NCBI RefSeq assembly: GCF_012927485.1
Contig: NZ_JABBPC010000035.1
Span: forward strand, 1-64,000
DNA from: Polaromonas sp.
GTDB taxonomy: Bacteria > Pseudomonadota > Gammaproteobacteria > Burkholderiales > Burkholderiaceae_C
Direction of reading: 5' to 3'
DNA length: 64,000 nucleotides
A program made the translations under genes and the position numbers. The notes beneath the pieces were generated by a model. It was not told the DNA's origin and ran no database searches. It saw only the letters and a program-made list of their open reading frames with translations. Each line of letters opens with the position of its first letter. Positions within the stretch are counted from its first letter, which is position 1. Of the stretch, positions 1 to 8,776 are shown one piece after another.

Positions 1-1
1 T

Positions 2-1258
2 GTAACGAGTTTTGAGTTATCGCCGTACCGCGAGGCGGGCACTCGCTACGACTTGTTGCCGCTGTATCTTTACGAAGGCGAGCGGCTTTTTCTGCATGCC
101 AACCGGGTTGGTGTGAAGCTGCTCAATGGCAACCAGCCGCGGCTGGATCTGTTTGTGGAGCGACGCCTGGAAGGTTTTCCGACAACCCGCCCGCCCGCCA
201 GCCTCGCGGGTATGGTCCCGCGCAATTCGGGTATGGACCTGGGGCTGGCTTACCGTTACCGCCAGCCCTGGGGGACCTTGCAAGCCGAGCTGTTGCACGA
301 TGTAGGAAATACCTCCCAAGGCACGGAGTTGCGCTTGGGCTACACGCGTGAATGGCGATCTGGCCCCTGGATGCTGCGTCCCAGTCTGACCGTCGCGGTG
401 CGGGATGCCAAGCTCAACAATTATTACTACGGCGTGCGAGCCGGCGAAGCCACGCCCGATCGTCCCGCGTATGCGCCCGGCGCCGGCATCAACACGACGG
501 CCGGGCTGTACGGCTCTTACGATATGTCACAGCACTGGCGGCTGCTTGCAGGCGTATCTGCCACCGTACTGAGTAATCAGATCAAAAGCAGTCCCATCGT
601 GCAAAGGCGCGTGCTCCCCGGCATTTATGTAGGCGCGGCCTATGACTTCGGCAGCCTTGAGCGCGAGTGGGGGAAAGAAAGCTCGCCCACCTACGTCAAG
701 CTGCTCTACGGCAAAGCCACCGAAGACGGTTGCCACTTGGCGAAGATCATCACGGCGCGCTGCCTCTCGACGGCCACCGTTAACCCGACCAGCATTGCCG
801 GGGTCCAGGTGGGCAGGCCCTTCATCCAGAACCTCAATGGTTGGCCCGTCGATGTGGTCGGCTATATGGGGCTGATGTACCACGACGACCGGGGCTTGCA
901 AGCCAACGGCCTGCAATTGGATCTCTTTATGAAGGCGTTCTATTCTGGTTTCCCCTGGCGCGACCGGGTCAAGACACGGCTGGGTCTGGGCATGGGCGTT
1001 TCGCTGGCCCAGCGGGTTCCCTACATCGAGGCTTCCAGCCAAGCCGCCAATGGTGAACTGGCTTCGCGTCTGTTGCAATACCTCGACCCAACCCTCGACG
1101 TGAGTTTGGGCGACGTGCTGGGTTCGCGCGCTCTGAAGGAAACCTACGTCGGCTTTGGCGTATCCCACCGGTCCGGTATTTTCAGAGCATCGCGCCTGCT
1201 GGGCAACGTCAACGGCGGCTCCAACTACATCTATACCTACGTCGAGTCGGCGTTTTGA
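2..1258 (+). CDS. MipA/OmpV-like outer membrane protein, 5' end missing
   Basis: The reading frame is open from base 2, so the gene starts before the window; 418 codons are visible. The first part (about residues 1-220) has the pattern of the MipA/OmpV family: a motif with Tyr-Arg and Leu-Pro-Leu-Tyr near the start, a YYYGV segment near residue 143, and a following HW-R-L/SPIV stretch. MipA-type proteins are outer membrane beta-barrels. The alternating polar/apolar strands and the C-terminal aromatic residue (ending S-A-F) fit a barrel. About 200 residues follow the MipA-like part, which exceeds the usual family length of roughly 250; this second half also looks strand-rich and contains two cysteines (CHLAK, ARCLS). 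Substrate or partner cannot be deduced. The family call is moderate; the function is unknown. Confidence 0.6.
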   Translation, partial: VTSFELSPYREAGTRYDLLPLYLYEGERLFLHANRVGVKLLNGNQPRLDLFVERRLEGFPTTRPPASLAGMVPRNSGMDLGLAYRYRQPWGTLQAELLHDVGNTSQGTELRLGYTREWRSGPWMLRPSLTVAVRDAKLNNYYYGVRAGEATPDRPAYAPGAGINTTAGLYGSYDMSQHWRLLAGVSATVLSNQIKSSPIVQRRVLPGIYVGAAYDFGSLEREWGKESSPTYVKLLYGKATEDGCHLAKIITARCLSTATVNPTSIAGVQVGRPFIQNLNGWPVDVVGYMGLMYHDDRGLQANGLQLDLFMKAFYSGFPWRDRVKTRLGLGMGVSLAQRVPYIEASSQAANGELASRLLQYLDPTLDVSLGDVLGSRALKETYVGFGVSHRSGIFRASRLLGNVNGGSNYIYTYVESAF

Positions 1259-1275
1259 GGCTCTGAGACAGGCGT

Positions 1276-1478
1276 TCAAAGAGTCCTGCGATTAGACGTC
1301 CTCAACTGCAATTTGATCGGCAACGAGTAGCGCCCCTTCTGCTTGGTTTCAAGCCTGAGCAAGTCAAAGTTCAGGTCCTCCCAAGCCGACTTCAGGTGAA
1401 AAGAGGCGGGTTGCCAACCGGTTTCGGCGCGGCTGTCCTGCAGGGAAGCAGGCGACTGCGGCTCGGTTCTATCACATC
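1276..1478 (-). other. Open frame without start codon, possible gene relic
   Basis: Between the MipA-like gene and paaY, the minus strand has 66 sense codons in one frame, bounded by stops, with no ATG. The translation has ordinary composition (for example ...SAWEDLNFDLLRLE...). It was not recognised. It could be the 3' remnant of a gene displaced when the paa locus formed, or chance. Nothing else was seen in 1259-1490. Confidence 0.2.
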
Positions 1479-1490
1479 AGCAGGGTTGCC

Positions 1491-2108
1491 TCAGTCATGG
1501 CGTTCGGCGCCTCGTTTGGTCGCGATCAACGATTGAACGGCAGAGGATTGGAGACGTGGCCGATCCGCCTCGACTTGCTGCCGCGGTGCCGTTTCTCGCA
1601 AAGAGCGCAGGCAGCGCTTTGTCAGGTCTTGGTAGGTCCGCGTGCCTGCCAGCTTCCAGGCAACTTCTTCGTCCTTCAACGTACGCAGGACTTTCGCCGG
1701 AATGCCCGCAGCAAGGCTGCGCGCGGGGATCTTCATGCCGGCGGGAACGAACGCGCAGGCAGTGACGATCGCCTCTTCGCCGACTTCGGCTTCGTCCATG
1801 ATCACGGCATTCATGCCGACGAGCGCATCGCGCCGCACGATGCAACTGTGCAGCACCGCGCCGTGACCGATATGCCCGTTCTCTTCCACCACCGTGTCCT
1901 GGTTGGGGAAGCCGTGAATGACGCAGGTATCTTGAATGTTTGCACCGGTTTTGAGGACGATGCGACCAAAGTCGCCGCGAAGACATGCACACGGGCCGAC
2001 GTAGCAATTCGGGCCGACGATCACGTCGCCAATCAGCACCGCCGTTGGATGCACATAGGCCGTCGGATCGACCACCGGCACCACGTCTTCGATGGAATAG
2101 CAAGGCAT
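1491..2108 (-). CDS. paaY: PaaY, phenylacetate-locus hexapeptide-repeat thioesterase
   Basis: 205 residues, against about 196 for E. coli PaaY. The sequence is a left-handed beta-helix of hexapeptide repeats typical of gamma-class carbonic-anhydrase-like proteins, with AYVHPTA near residue 15, CACLRGDFG, VIHGFPNQDT and HGAVLHSC; the conserved histidines would bind a metal. PaaY is known to hydrolyse dead-end CoA thioesters formed in the phenylacetate pathway, relieving CoA trapping. The ATG at 2108 is preferred over an upstream start at 2237 because AAAGGAG lies just before it and homology begins there. It is transcribed away from paaG, with the shared regulatory interval between them. The tail after residue about 165 is basic and variable. 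Confidence 0.9.
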   Translation of the reverse strand: MPCYSIEDVVPVVDPTAYVHPTAVLIGDVIVGPNCYVGPCACLRGDFGRIVLKTGANIQDTCVIHGFPNQDTVVEENGHIGHGAVLHSCIVRRDALVGMNAVIMDEAEVGEEAIVTACAFVPAGMKIPARSLAAGIPAKVLRTLKDEEVAWKLAGTRTYQDLTKRCLRSLRETAPRQQVEADRPRLQSSAVQSLIATKRGAERHD

Positions 2109-2199
2109 CTGCAGTCTCCTTTGGGTTGGACCAGTTGTTCCCGATGGCGCAAAACGGACCGCGGCGCGCGATTGAGTCAAGGGTTTGTACGTAGTTGTT

Positions 2200-2213
2200 T
2201 TGACTTGCGTCAA
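2200..2213. promoter_or_regulatory. FNR/CRP-type palindrome in the paa promoter
   Basis: TTGACTTGCGTCAA is a perfect TTGAC-N4-GTCAA inverted repeat. It has the same half-sites as the box before ccoN in this window and is close to the FNR consensus TTGAT-N4-ATCAA. It overlaps the candidate -35 of paaG, a position where a bound regulator would more likely repress than activate. Function is inferred. Confidence 0.5.
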
Positions 2214-2229
2214 ATGGATCAAAGATAGT
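2200..2229 (+). promoter_or_regulatory. Candidate sigma70 promoter for paaG operon
   Basis: TTGACT at 2200-2205 and GATAGT at 2224-2229 are separated by 18 bases and point towards paaG. The PaaR-type operator lies immediately downstream, near the expected transcription start, which suits repression. The -10 is a weak match. Confidence 0.45.
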
Positions 2230-2236
2230 ACAGTCA

Positions 2237-2250
2237 ACCGAACGGTCGGT
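2237..2250. promoter_or_regulatory. PaaR (TetR-type) operator
   Basis: ACCGAACGGTCGGT matches its own reverse complement at 12 of 14 positions. It resembles the ACCGACCGGTCGGT-like sites reported for TetR-family PaaR in betaproteobacteria. It sits between paaY and paaG, and a TetR-family gene lies in the same locus at 8803. No second copy was noticed in the window. Confidence 0.65.
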
Positions 2251-2306
2251 CAATAATAGTTGCGCTAAATCAACGATGCGAGAACCGGCTTGTTTTTAGG
2301 AACTTA

Positions 2307-3110
2307 ATGACTGAAGCCCTGATTCTGTCGTCGCAGTCTGGTGCGGTGCGACTGCTGACGTTGAACCGTCCGGACGCCCTCAACAGCTTCACCGCGGCGA
2401 TGCACGAGCAACTACTGGCTGCGCTGGATCAGGCCGCGCATGACGTGGCGGTTCGCTGCGTGCTGCTGACTGGCTCTGGTCGGGGGTTTTGCGCCGGACA
2501 GGATCTGGCCGACCCGAGCGTCGCACCGGACACTGCGCCGGGCGCAAGCGCCAAGGACCTGGGGCTTGTGATCGAGCGGTTTTACGCGCCTTTGGTACTG
2601 CGCCTGCAGCGCATGCCGGTTCCCGTGGTGGCCGCCGTCAACGGCGTTGCCGCTGGTGCCGGGGCCAATCTGGCGCTCAACTGCGACGTGGTCATTGGCG
2701 CTCGCTCGGCGAGCTTTATTCAGGCCTTCAGCAAGATCGGACTGATTCCCGACACTGGTGGCACCTGGCTGTTGCCGCGCCTCGTAGGCCGCGGGCGCGC
2801 CTTGGGCTTGACCCTTTTGGGGGACAAGCTCAGTGCGGCGGACGCCGAGCGCATCGGCCTGATCTGGAAGTGCGTGGACGATGCTGCACTGGCCGACGAG
2901 GCGCAGACGCTCGCTCAGCGTCTCGCCGCGATGCCGACCCAGGCACTGGTTGCCACGCGGCAAGCCATCGATGGCGCGCAACGACTCACCTTGGACGAAG
3001 CGCTTGCCGAAGAGGCGCAGATTCAGCGCAAGCTTGGCCACGCGGACGACTACCGCGAAGGGGTGGCCGCATTTGCTGCGAAGCGTCAACCTCGATTTGT
3101 TGATCGTTGA
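2307..3110 (+). CDS. paaG: PaaG, ring-1,2-epoxyphenylacetyl-CoA isomerase
   Basis: 267 residues, crotonase fold. PaaG converts ring-1,2-epoxyphenylacetyl-CoA to the oxepin-CoA. Visible markers are the FCAGQDL motif (about residue 66), VAGAGANLALNCD (oxyanion region, about residues 118-130) and SFIQAFSKIGLIPDTGG (about residues 136-152). The last is characteristic of PaaG and includes its catalytic Asp, which argues against PaaF or a general enoyl-CoA hydratase. It is the first gene of the right-pointing paa run. Start ATG 2307 follows an AGGA. A separate paaF is not present nearby, so a hydratase for the later step must come from elsewhere or from this protein. Confidence 0.88.
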   Translation: MTEALILSSQSGAVRLLTLNRPDALNSFTAAMHEQLLAALDQAAHDVAVRCVLLTGSGRGFCAGQDLADPSVAPDTAPGASAKDLGLVIERFYAPLVLRLQRMPVPVVAAVNGVAAGAGANLALNCDVVIGARSASFIQAFSKIGLIPDTGGTWLLPRLVGRGRALGLTLLGDKLSAADAERIGLIWKCVDDAALADEAQTLAQRLAAMPTQALVATRQAIDGAQRLTLDEALAEEAQIQRKLGHADDYREGVAAFAAKRQPRFVDR

Positions 3111-3206
3111 ACGGCGTTATGACCCATTACCGCCTCACCGATACCTCGATCACCTGCGCTGCGTCTGCGCGCTGGCTGGTCCCACTCGCACCCGGGGTAG
3201 TGCGCC

Positions 3207-3644
3207 ATGAATGAGCGTTCGCCGCAAGAAGTGGCCGATGCGGTGCGCGACGGCATGTTTGCCAACGACCGTGCCTCGAAGGGCTTGGGCATGCAAGTGC
3301 TTGAAGTGTCGCCCGGCAGCGCAACGGTGGTGATGACGGTGCGCGATGACATGCTCAACGGCCACCAGACTTGCCACGGCGGCTTTATCGCGGCACTGGC
3401 GGATTCTGCCTTTGCCTTTGCTTGCAACTCGTATAACGAACTGACTGTGGCGTCGGGCTTCAGCATCGATTTGATGGCCCCGGCGCGCTGTGGCGATGTG
3501 CTGACCGCACGCTGCACCGAGGTGTCCAAAGCGGGCCGCACCGGCGTTTACGACGCGGATATTTTCAACCAGCGGGACGAACGGCTGGCCGTGTTCCGGG
3601 GACGCTCTTACACCATTAAAGGCAAGTCGGCAGTCGCCACTTGA
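3207..3644 (+). CDS. paaI: PaaI, hydroxyphenylacetyl-CoA thioesterase
   Basis: 145 residues, single hotdog-fold domain. PaaI is a tetrameric acyl-CoA thioesterase acting on hydroxylated phenylacetyl-CoA and is thought to rescue CoA when the pathway stalls. The family motif N-G-H-Q-T-CHGG lies around residues 51-59, followed by the long helix ALADSAFAFACN; the Asp in ALADS matches the family's catalytic acid position. The 96 bases after paaG carry no convincing gene. It is followed after 19 bases by paaK, with GAGGAGA as that gene's ribosome binding site. Confidence 0.9.
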   Translation: MNERSPQEVADAVRDGMFANDRASKGLGMQVLEVSPGSATVVMTVRDDMLNGHQTCHGGFIAALADSAFAFACNSYNELTVASGFSIDLMAPARCGDVLTARCTEVSKAGRTGVYDADIFNQRDERLAVFRGRSYTIKGKSAVAT

Positions 3645-3663
3645 CCATCGAGGAGACTATTTG

Positions 3664-4992
3664 ATGCCTGTTCACCGACCCGCCCCCGGCGACCTTGAGC
3701 CGATTGAAACCGCCAGCCGCGATGAAATTACCGCCCTCCAGCTGCAGCGTTTGCGGGAGACCTTGCAACGGGCCTATGAGCACGTACCGCACTATCGCCA
3801 GGCATTTGAGCGCAAGGGCGTTCACCCGAGTGATCTCCAGCAGCTGAGCGATCTGTCCAAGTTCCCCTTCACCGTCAAGAAGGATCTGCGCGACAACTAT
3901 CCGTTCGGCCTGTTCGCTGTGCCGCGCACCCAGGTGTCGCGTATTCATGCCTCGTCGGGCACCACCGGCAAGCCGACGGTGGTGGGCTACACGAAGAACG
4001 ACATCGACACCTGGGCGAACCTGGTGGCGCGTTCGATTCGCGCCGCCGGTGGGCGCGCCGGCGACATGGTGCAGATCGCTTACGGCTACGGCTTATTCAC
4101 GGGGGGACTCGGAGCCCATTACGGTGCCGAGCGCGCTGGCTGCACGGTGATCCCAATGTCCGGCGGACAGACCGAAAAGCAGGTGCAGCTGATTCAGGAC
4201 TTTAAGCCCGACATCATCATGGTCACCCCCAGCTATATGCAGGTGATCATCGAGGAGTTCGTGCGTCAGGGGCTCGATCCGACTGCCAGCTCCCTGAAAA
4301 TCGGCATCTTCGGCGCAGAACCCTGGACCGAAGCCATGCGCCGCGATCTTGAGGTCAAGGCCGGTATTGATGCGGTCGATATCTACGGCCTATCCGAGGT
4401 GATGGGCCCGGGCGTGGCCAGCGAGTGCATCGAGACCAAGGATGGTCCTGTGATCTGGGAGGACCACTTTTACCCGGAGATCATCGATCCCCTGACCGGC
4501 GAGGTATTGCCCGATGGCGTCGAGGGCGAACTGGTGTTCACCTCGCTGACCAAGGAGGCGTTGCCGATCATTCGCTATCGCACCCGCGACCTGACGCGCC
4601 TGCTGCCGCCGACTGCGCGCGCATTTCGCCGCATGGGCAAGATTGTGGGGCGCAGCGACGACATGCTGATCATTCGCGGTGTGAACGTATTCCCGACGCA
4701 GATTGAGGAAATTGTCCTGGAACACGCCAAGTTGTCGGGGCAGTATCAAATCCTCGTCAGTCGGGAAGGCCCGCTCGACCAGGTCGAGGTGCTCTGCGAA
4801 ACACAGCCCGCCGCTGATGCATTAAGCGAAAACGAGCTAGGCGAGATCAGCGCCTGGGTGCAGCAGCGCATCAAAACCCGCGTCGGCATCTCAACCCGGG
4901 TGCTGGTGCTTTCTCCAGAATCCATTCAACGCACGCTGACCGGAAAGGCCAGACGCGTGATTGATTCGCGCCCCCGCCACCCCTCAATGTAG
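3664..4992 (+). CDS. paaK: PaaK, phenylacetate-CoA ligase
   Basis: 442 residues, the usual PaaK size. It activates phenylacetate with ATP and CoA to phenylacetyl-CoA, the entry reaction of the pathway and the source of the PaaR effector. The P-loop-like SSGTTGKPT starts at residue 97. Later come [10 protein letters not shown], the [17 protein letters not shown] adenylation motif and the hinge [19 protein letters not shown] 3664 is chosen because it follows GAGGAG at proper spacing; a TTG three bases upstream is in frame. It sits between paaI and paaA. Length and motifs are intact. Confidence 0.95.
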   Translation: MPVHRPAPGDLEPIETASRDEITALQLQRLRETLQRAYEHVPHYRQAFERKGVHPSDLQQLSDLSKFPFTVKKDLRDNYPFGLFAVPRTQVSRIHASSGTTGKPTVVGYTKNDIDTWANLVARSIRAAGGRAGDMVQIAYGYGLFTGGLGAHYGAERAGCTVIPMSGGQTEKQVQLIQDFKPDIIMVTPSYMQVIIEEFVRQGLDPTASSLKIGIFGAEPWTEAMRRDLEVKAGIDAVDIYGLSEVMGPGVASECIETKDGPVIWEDHFYPEIIDPLTGEVLPDGVEGELVFTSLTKEALPIIRYRTRDLTRLLPPTARAFRRMGKIVGRSDDMLIIRGVNVFPTQIEEIVLEHAKLSGQYQILVSREGPLDQVEVLCETQPAADALSENELGEISAWVQQRIKTRVGISTRVLVLSPESIQRTLTGKARRVIDSRPRHPSM

Positions 4993-5009
4993 AAGGAAAG
5001 GAACCGCAT

Positions 5010-6020
5010 ATGTACACGCAAGCAATGGATACTCTGGTCGCCGAGCCCGGCGACGGCAGGAAGGCCGTTCGATCGGCTGAAGAAATGGTCCTCGAGCAGC
5101 GCTTCGAGGCGCGAATCGACGACGGAGACTTCATCGAAGCCAAGGACTGGATGCCGGAGCACTATCGCAAGACGCTGGTGCGGCAGATCAGCCAGCACGC
5201 CCATTCAGAGATTGTCGGCATGTTGCCCGAGGGCAACTGGATCACGCGAGCGCCCACGCTTAAGCGCAAGGCCATTCTGCTGGCCAAGGTGCAGGACGAA
5301 GGCGGGCACGGCCTGTACCTGTACGCCGCCGCCGAAACACTGGGCACTTCGCGCGATCAACTGCTCGACGCCTTGCACACCGGCAAGGCCAAATACAGCT
5401 CCATCTTCAATTACCCCACGTTGACCTGGGCCGACATGGGAACCATCGGCTGGTTGGTGGACGGTGCGGCGATCATGAACCAGGTGCCGATCTGCCGCTG
5501 TTCGTATGCGCCCTATGCGCGCGCCATGATCCGCATTTGCCGCGAGGAAAGCTTTCACCAGCGCCAGGGTTTCGAGGCCTTGTTGACGATGATGCAGCAA
5601 GGCACGGAGGCACAGCGCGCCATGGTGCAAGAAACGGTCAACCGTTGGTGGTGGCCCTCGATCATGATGTTTGGCCCGCCCGATGACCAGTCGCCCAACA
5701 CCGCGCAGTCCATGCGCTGGGGCATCAAACGCATCAGCAACGATGAGTTGCGCCAGAAGTTCATCGACGCAACGGTCGAGCAGGCCAAGGTGCTCGGCAT
5801 CACGCTGCCCGACCCCGATTTGAAGTGGAACGAGCAACGTCAGCACTATGACCACGGAACGATAGATTGGTCGGAGTTCTGGCGCGTCGTCGGTGGCGAC
5901 GGGCCCTGCAACAGCGAACGTCTGAATGCGCGCGTCAAGGCTTGGGAAGACGGCGCCTGGGTGCGCGAGGCGGCGCTGGCCCATGCCAGCAAGCGCACCG
6001 TTGTCCAGCAGGCCGCCTAA
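5010..6020 (+). CDS. paaA: PaaA, catalytic subunit of phenylacetyl-CoA epoxidase
   Basis: 336 residues. PaaA carries the diiron centre that epoxidises the ring of phenylacetyl-CoA with O2. Both carboxylate/His iron motifs are visible: E97-GG-H100 (context [10 protein letters not shown]) and E180-SF-H183 (context [10 protein letters not shown]). The sequence is close to full family length (E. coli 309), with a slightly longer N-terminus. AAGGAAAGG precedes the ATG at 5010. It begins the paaABCDE block; all five subunits are present and in standard order. Because the enzyme needs molecular oxygen, an FNR-like site in the operon promoter is biologically plausible. Confidence 0.97.
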   Translation: MYTQAMDTLVAEPGDGRKAVRSAEEMVLEQRFEARIDDGDFIEAKDWMPEHYRKTLVRQISQHAHSEIVGMLPEGNWITRAPTLKRKAILLAKVQDEGGHGLYLYAAAETLGTSRDQLLDALHTGKAKYSSIFNYPTLTWADMGTIGWLVDGAAIMNQVPICRCSYAPYARAMIRICREESFHQRQGFEALLTMMQQGTEAQRAMVQETVNRWWWPSIMMFGPPDDQSPNTAQSMRWGIKRISNDELRQKFIDATVEQAKVLGITLPDPDLKWNEQRQHYDHGTIDWSEFWRVVGGDGPCNSERLNARVKAWEDGAWVREAALAHASKRTVVQQAA

Positions 6021-6044
6021 TAGTAAAGATCAAAGGAAAGCAAT

Positions 6045-6335
6045 ATGACCAGCAAAACCGAATGGCCGCTGTGGGAAGTATTCGTGCGTACCAAGGCCGG
6101 CCTGGACCACAAACACTGCGGTAGTCTGCACGCGACGGATGGCAAGATGGCGATCCAGCTCGCGCGCGACGTGTACACGCGGCGCCAGGAAGGCAGCAGC
6201 CTGTGGGTCGTGCGCTCCGATCAAATCGTGGCCAGCGATCCGCACGATAAAGCCATGTACTTCGACCCCATGGAAGATAAGGTGTACCGCCACCCGACCT
6301 TCTACGCCCTGCCCGAATCCGTGAACCACATGTGA
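6045..6335 (+). CDS. paaB: PaaB, structural subunit of phenylacetyl-CoA epoxidase
   Basis: 96 residues, matching the family (about 95). PaaB bridges PaaAC heterodimers in the epoxidase complex and has no catalytic centre. Recognisable stretches are WPLWEVFVRTKAGLDHKHCG at the start, the segment ARDVYTRRQEG, and SLWVVRSDQIVASDP. AAAGGAA precedes the ATG. The stop codon overlaps the GTG start of paaC, suggesting translational coupling and fixed subunit ratios. Confidence 0.97.
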   Translation: MTSKTEWPLWEVFVRTKAGLDHKHCGSLHATDGKMAIQLARDVYTRRQEGSSLWVVRSDQIVASDPHDKAMYFDPMEDKVYRHPTFYALPESVNHM

Positions 6336-7117
6336 GCCGCCTGATGCAGACATCGATCCAACCGAGTCGCGACCCGGCAGCGCAATATGTGCTGCGCCTG
6401 GCCGACACCTGCCTGATCCTCGGTCAGCGCCTGGGCGAGTGGTGCGGTCACGCGCCGATCCTGGAAGAAGACATTGCACTGACCAACACAGCGCTTGATT
6501 TAATTGGCCAGGCCCGCGCACTGCTCACGCATGCGGGGCAGATCGGCGGCCAAGCCCATGACGAAGACCAACTCGCCTTCTTGCGCGAAGAGCGCGACTA
6601 TTTAAACGTGACCATGGTCGAGCTGCCATGCGGGGACTTTGCTTTCACCGTGCTGCGCAATGCGATGGTCGCCACCTTCCTGAAACTGGCGTGGCAAAGC
6701 CTGGCCAGTTCGACCGATCCCGAACTGGCGGCGATTGCCGGCAAGGCGGTCAAGGAAGCGCGCTACCACCAGCAGCATGCCGGCGACTGGGTGGTGCGAT
6801 TGGGTGACGGCACGCCCGAATCGCGGCAGCGGATTGAGGCGGCGCTGATTCAGCTCTGGCGCTACACGCCCGAACTGTTTGTGGCCGATGCGATCGACGA
6901 CCATGCCGCCGCATCCGGGCTTGGGCCGCGCTGGTCCGAGCTGCGCGCGCCCTGGCTCGCCGACATGACGGCACTGCTCGACGAGGCCGGCCTCGCCTTG
7001 CCGCCGGACACGGCATTCTGCAGCACCGGCAAGCGCGGGCAACACAGTGAACACATGGGCCACATCCTGTCTGAAATGCAGTATCTGCAGCGCGCTTATC
7101 CGGGGGGAGTGTGGTGA
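6332..7117 (+). CDS. paaC: PaaC, structural subunit of phenylacetyl-CoA epoxidase
   Basis: 261 residues (E. coli 248). PaaC has a ferritin-like fold related to PaaA but does not hold the active diiron site; it pairs with PaaA in the core of the epoxidase. Landmarks are LRLADTCLILGQRLGEWCGH near the start, then EREDYLNVTMVELP-like sequence (here REERDYLNVTMVE) and the KEARYHQQHAGDWVVRLGDG block around residues 141-160. GTG 6332 overlaps the paaB stop; an ATG at 6344 is an alternative. Its own stop overlaps the start of paaD. Confidence 0.95.
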   Translation: MSRLMQTSIQPSRDPAAQYVLRLADTCLILGQRLGEWCGHAPILEEDIALTNTALDLIGQARALLTHAGQIGGQAHDEDQLAFLREERDYLNVTMVELPCGDFAFTVLRNAMVATFLKLAWQSLASSTDPELAAIAGKAVKEARYHQQHAGDWVVRLGDGTPESRQRIEAALIQLWRYTPELFVADAIDDHAAASGLGPRWSELRAPWLADMTALLDEAGLALPPDTAFCSTGKRGQHSEHMGHILSEMQYLQRAYPGGVW

Positions 7118-7659
7118 GCGCCACAGCGTCAGTCTGCGGTGATCAGCGAATTGCTCAAGCCTGGGCCGTGCTGGGCACGGTGCTTGACCCCGAAGTGCCG
7201 GCGCTGTCGGTCTGCGATCTGGGCATCGTGCGCGAGCTGTTGCCGCAGGGTGAGGCATTCGACAGCATGCTCGAAATTGTGCTCACGCCGACTTATTCGG
7301 GCTGCCCCGCCACCGAGCTGATCGAACGCAATGTGTTGGAGGCTATTGCGGTCGCGGGGCTCGGGCCGGCCCGCGTTCGGCTTCAACGGGCTCCTGCCTG
7401 GACCACTGACTGGATCAGTGCTGAAGGCAAGCGCAAGCTGCGCGACTACGGCATTGCGCCGCCGGGTCCGGTGACCGCCGGCGAGGCCGTTCCGGTGCGA
7501 TTCATCAGCCGTCGTACGGCCTCGCAGCCAAAGATAGCCTGCCCGCGCTGTGCGAGTACCGATACGACGCAGCTGTCGGCTTTCGGCTCCACGGCGTGCA
7601 AATCTTTGTACCGATGCCTGTCGTGCCTCGAGCCCTTCGAATATTTCAAGCCGATCTAA
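7114..7659 (+). CDS. paaD: PaaD, epoxidase Fe-S/diiron maturation factor
   Basis: 181 residues. The N-terminal part is a MIP18/DUF59-type domain (VLDPEVPALSVCDLGIVREL; later TPTYSGCPATELIE). The C-terminal part has four cysteines in two pairs (C-P-R-C and C-L-S-C, about residues 145-170), suited to metal binding. PaaD is required for active PaaABCE and is thought to help mature iron centres. The GTG at 7114 gives a 4-base overlap with the paaC stop; another GTG at 7111 is equally in frame. It is followed after 31 bases by paaE. Confidence 0.93.
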   Translation: MSATASVCGDQRIAQAWAVLGTVLDPEVPALSVCDLGIVRELLPQGEAFDSMLEIVLTPTYSGCPATELIERNVLEAIAVAGLGPARVRLQRAPAWTTDWISAEGKRKLRDYGIAPPGPVTAGEAVPVRFISRRTASQPKIACPRCASTDTTQLSAFGSTACKSLYRCLSCLEPFEYFKPI

Positions 7660-7690
7660 CGCTACTTCACAAGATTCAACCGGGTTCGTC

Positions 7691-8776
7691 ATGAGTATCA
7701 TTTTTCATCCCTTGTCTGTTCGTTCGGTGCAGGCCGACACACCGGAGGCCGTGATCGTCTCATTCGATGTTCCGGTGGCGCTGCGGACGGTATTCGGTTT
7801 TACGCAAGGGCAGTACCTGACCCTGCGCACCGAAATAGATGGCCAGGATTTGCGCCGTTCTTACTCTATCTGCGCAGGCGTCGATGATGCGGAGCTAAGA
7901 GTCGGCGTGCGCAAGGTCCGGGGCGGCGTGTTCTCTAACTGGATCAATTCGAGCCTGCGACCCGGAGACACTATTCAAGTCATGGCTCCGCAGGGCCGCT
8001 TCTTCGTGCCGCTTGACCCTTCTTCGCACCGGCATCACATGGGTATTGCCGGGGGTAGCGGAATTACGCCTATTTTGTCGATCATGAAGACCGTGCTGGC
8101 GCGGGAACCCCACAGCCAATTTACGCTCATTTACGGAAACCGGCAGCTCAGGTCAACGATGTTCAAGGAAGAGCTTGAAGACCTGAAAAATCAATACATG
8201 TCACGCCTCGTGTTGCACCATGTATTCTCAGACGAGCAGACCGATGCGCTGCTGAACCGCGGCATGATGAACCGCGAAAAGATTGGAGAATTCCTGGGAA
8301 ACGTTGTGCAGGCCGACAACATAGACCACGTCTACATCTGCGGGCCGTTCCAGATGAACGACGAGGCGGAGGCGGCATTACTCGCCGCCGGAGTTCCCGA
8401 GGAGAACATTCACATCGAGCGCTTCGGCGTTGCCCAGCAGCCCGCCGATCAGGTCGGTGCGGTGATCCACGAAGCCAAGCCAGGCGATGCAGAAGTGGCT
8501 CGCGTGGTGATCATCCGCGACGGCCTGCGGCGCGAGATAGAGTTCCGAAAAGACCAGCCCAGCATCCTGGATTGCGCCACCGCAGCGGGCCTCGAAGTGC
8601 CCTTCTCTTGCACTTCGGGGGTGTGCGGCACCTGTCGGGCCAAGCTGCTCGAAGGCGAAGTGCGCATGGAGCGTAACTTTGCACTCGATAAAAACGAGGT
8701 GGCCGCCGGATTCGTCCTGACGTGCCAGGCGCATCCTCTGACAGAGCGCGTTGTACTGTCGTTCGATGAACGATGA
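7691..8776 (+). CDS. paaE: PaaE, reductase of phenylacetyl-CoA epoxidase
   Basis: 361 residues. PaaE passes electrons from NADPH through FAD and a 2Fe-2S cluster to the PaaA diiron site. Order of parts: FAD-binding domain with RRSYSIC near residue 55, NAD(P)-binding domain with GIAGGSGITPILS and YICGPFQMN, then a plant-type ferredoxin domain with cysteines at residues 307, 312, 315 and 345. ATG 7691 is chosen by homology over an in-frame start 141 bases upstream inside paaD. The last codons lie in a tandem CGATGAA repeat. Confidence 0.96.
   Translation: MSIIFHPLSVRSVQADTPEAVIVSFDVPVALRTVFGFTQGQYLTLRTEIDGQDLRRSYSICAGVDDAELRVGVRKVRGGVFSNWINSSLRPGDTIQVMAPQGRFFVPLDPSSHRHHMGIAGGSGITPILSIMKTVLAREPHSQFTLIYGNRQLRSTMFKEELEDLKNQYMSRLVLHHVFSDEQTDALLNRGMMNREKIGEFLGNVVQADNIDHVYICGPFQMNDEAEAALLAAGVPEENIHIERFGVAQQPADQVGAVIHEAKPGDAEVARVVIIRDGLRREIEFRKDQPSILDCATAAGLEVPFSCTSGVCGTCRAKLLEGEVRMERNFALDKNEVAAGFVLTCQAHPLTERVVLSFDER

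Noticed and set aside
3119-3214. 31-codon ORF between paaG and paaI overlapping the paaI start
   Set aside because: Could couple translation, but it has no ribosome site and no recognisable sequence.
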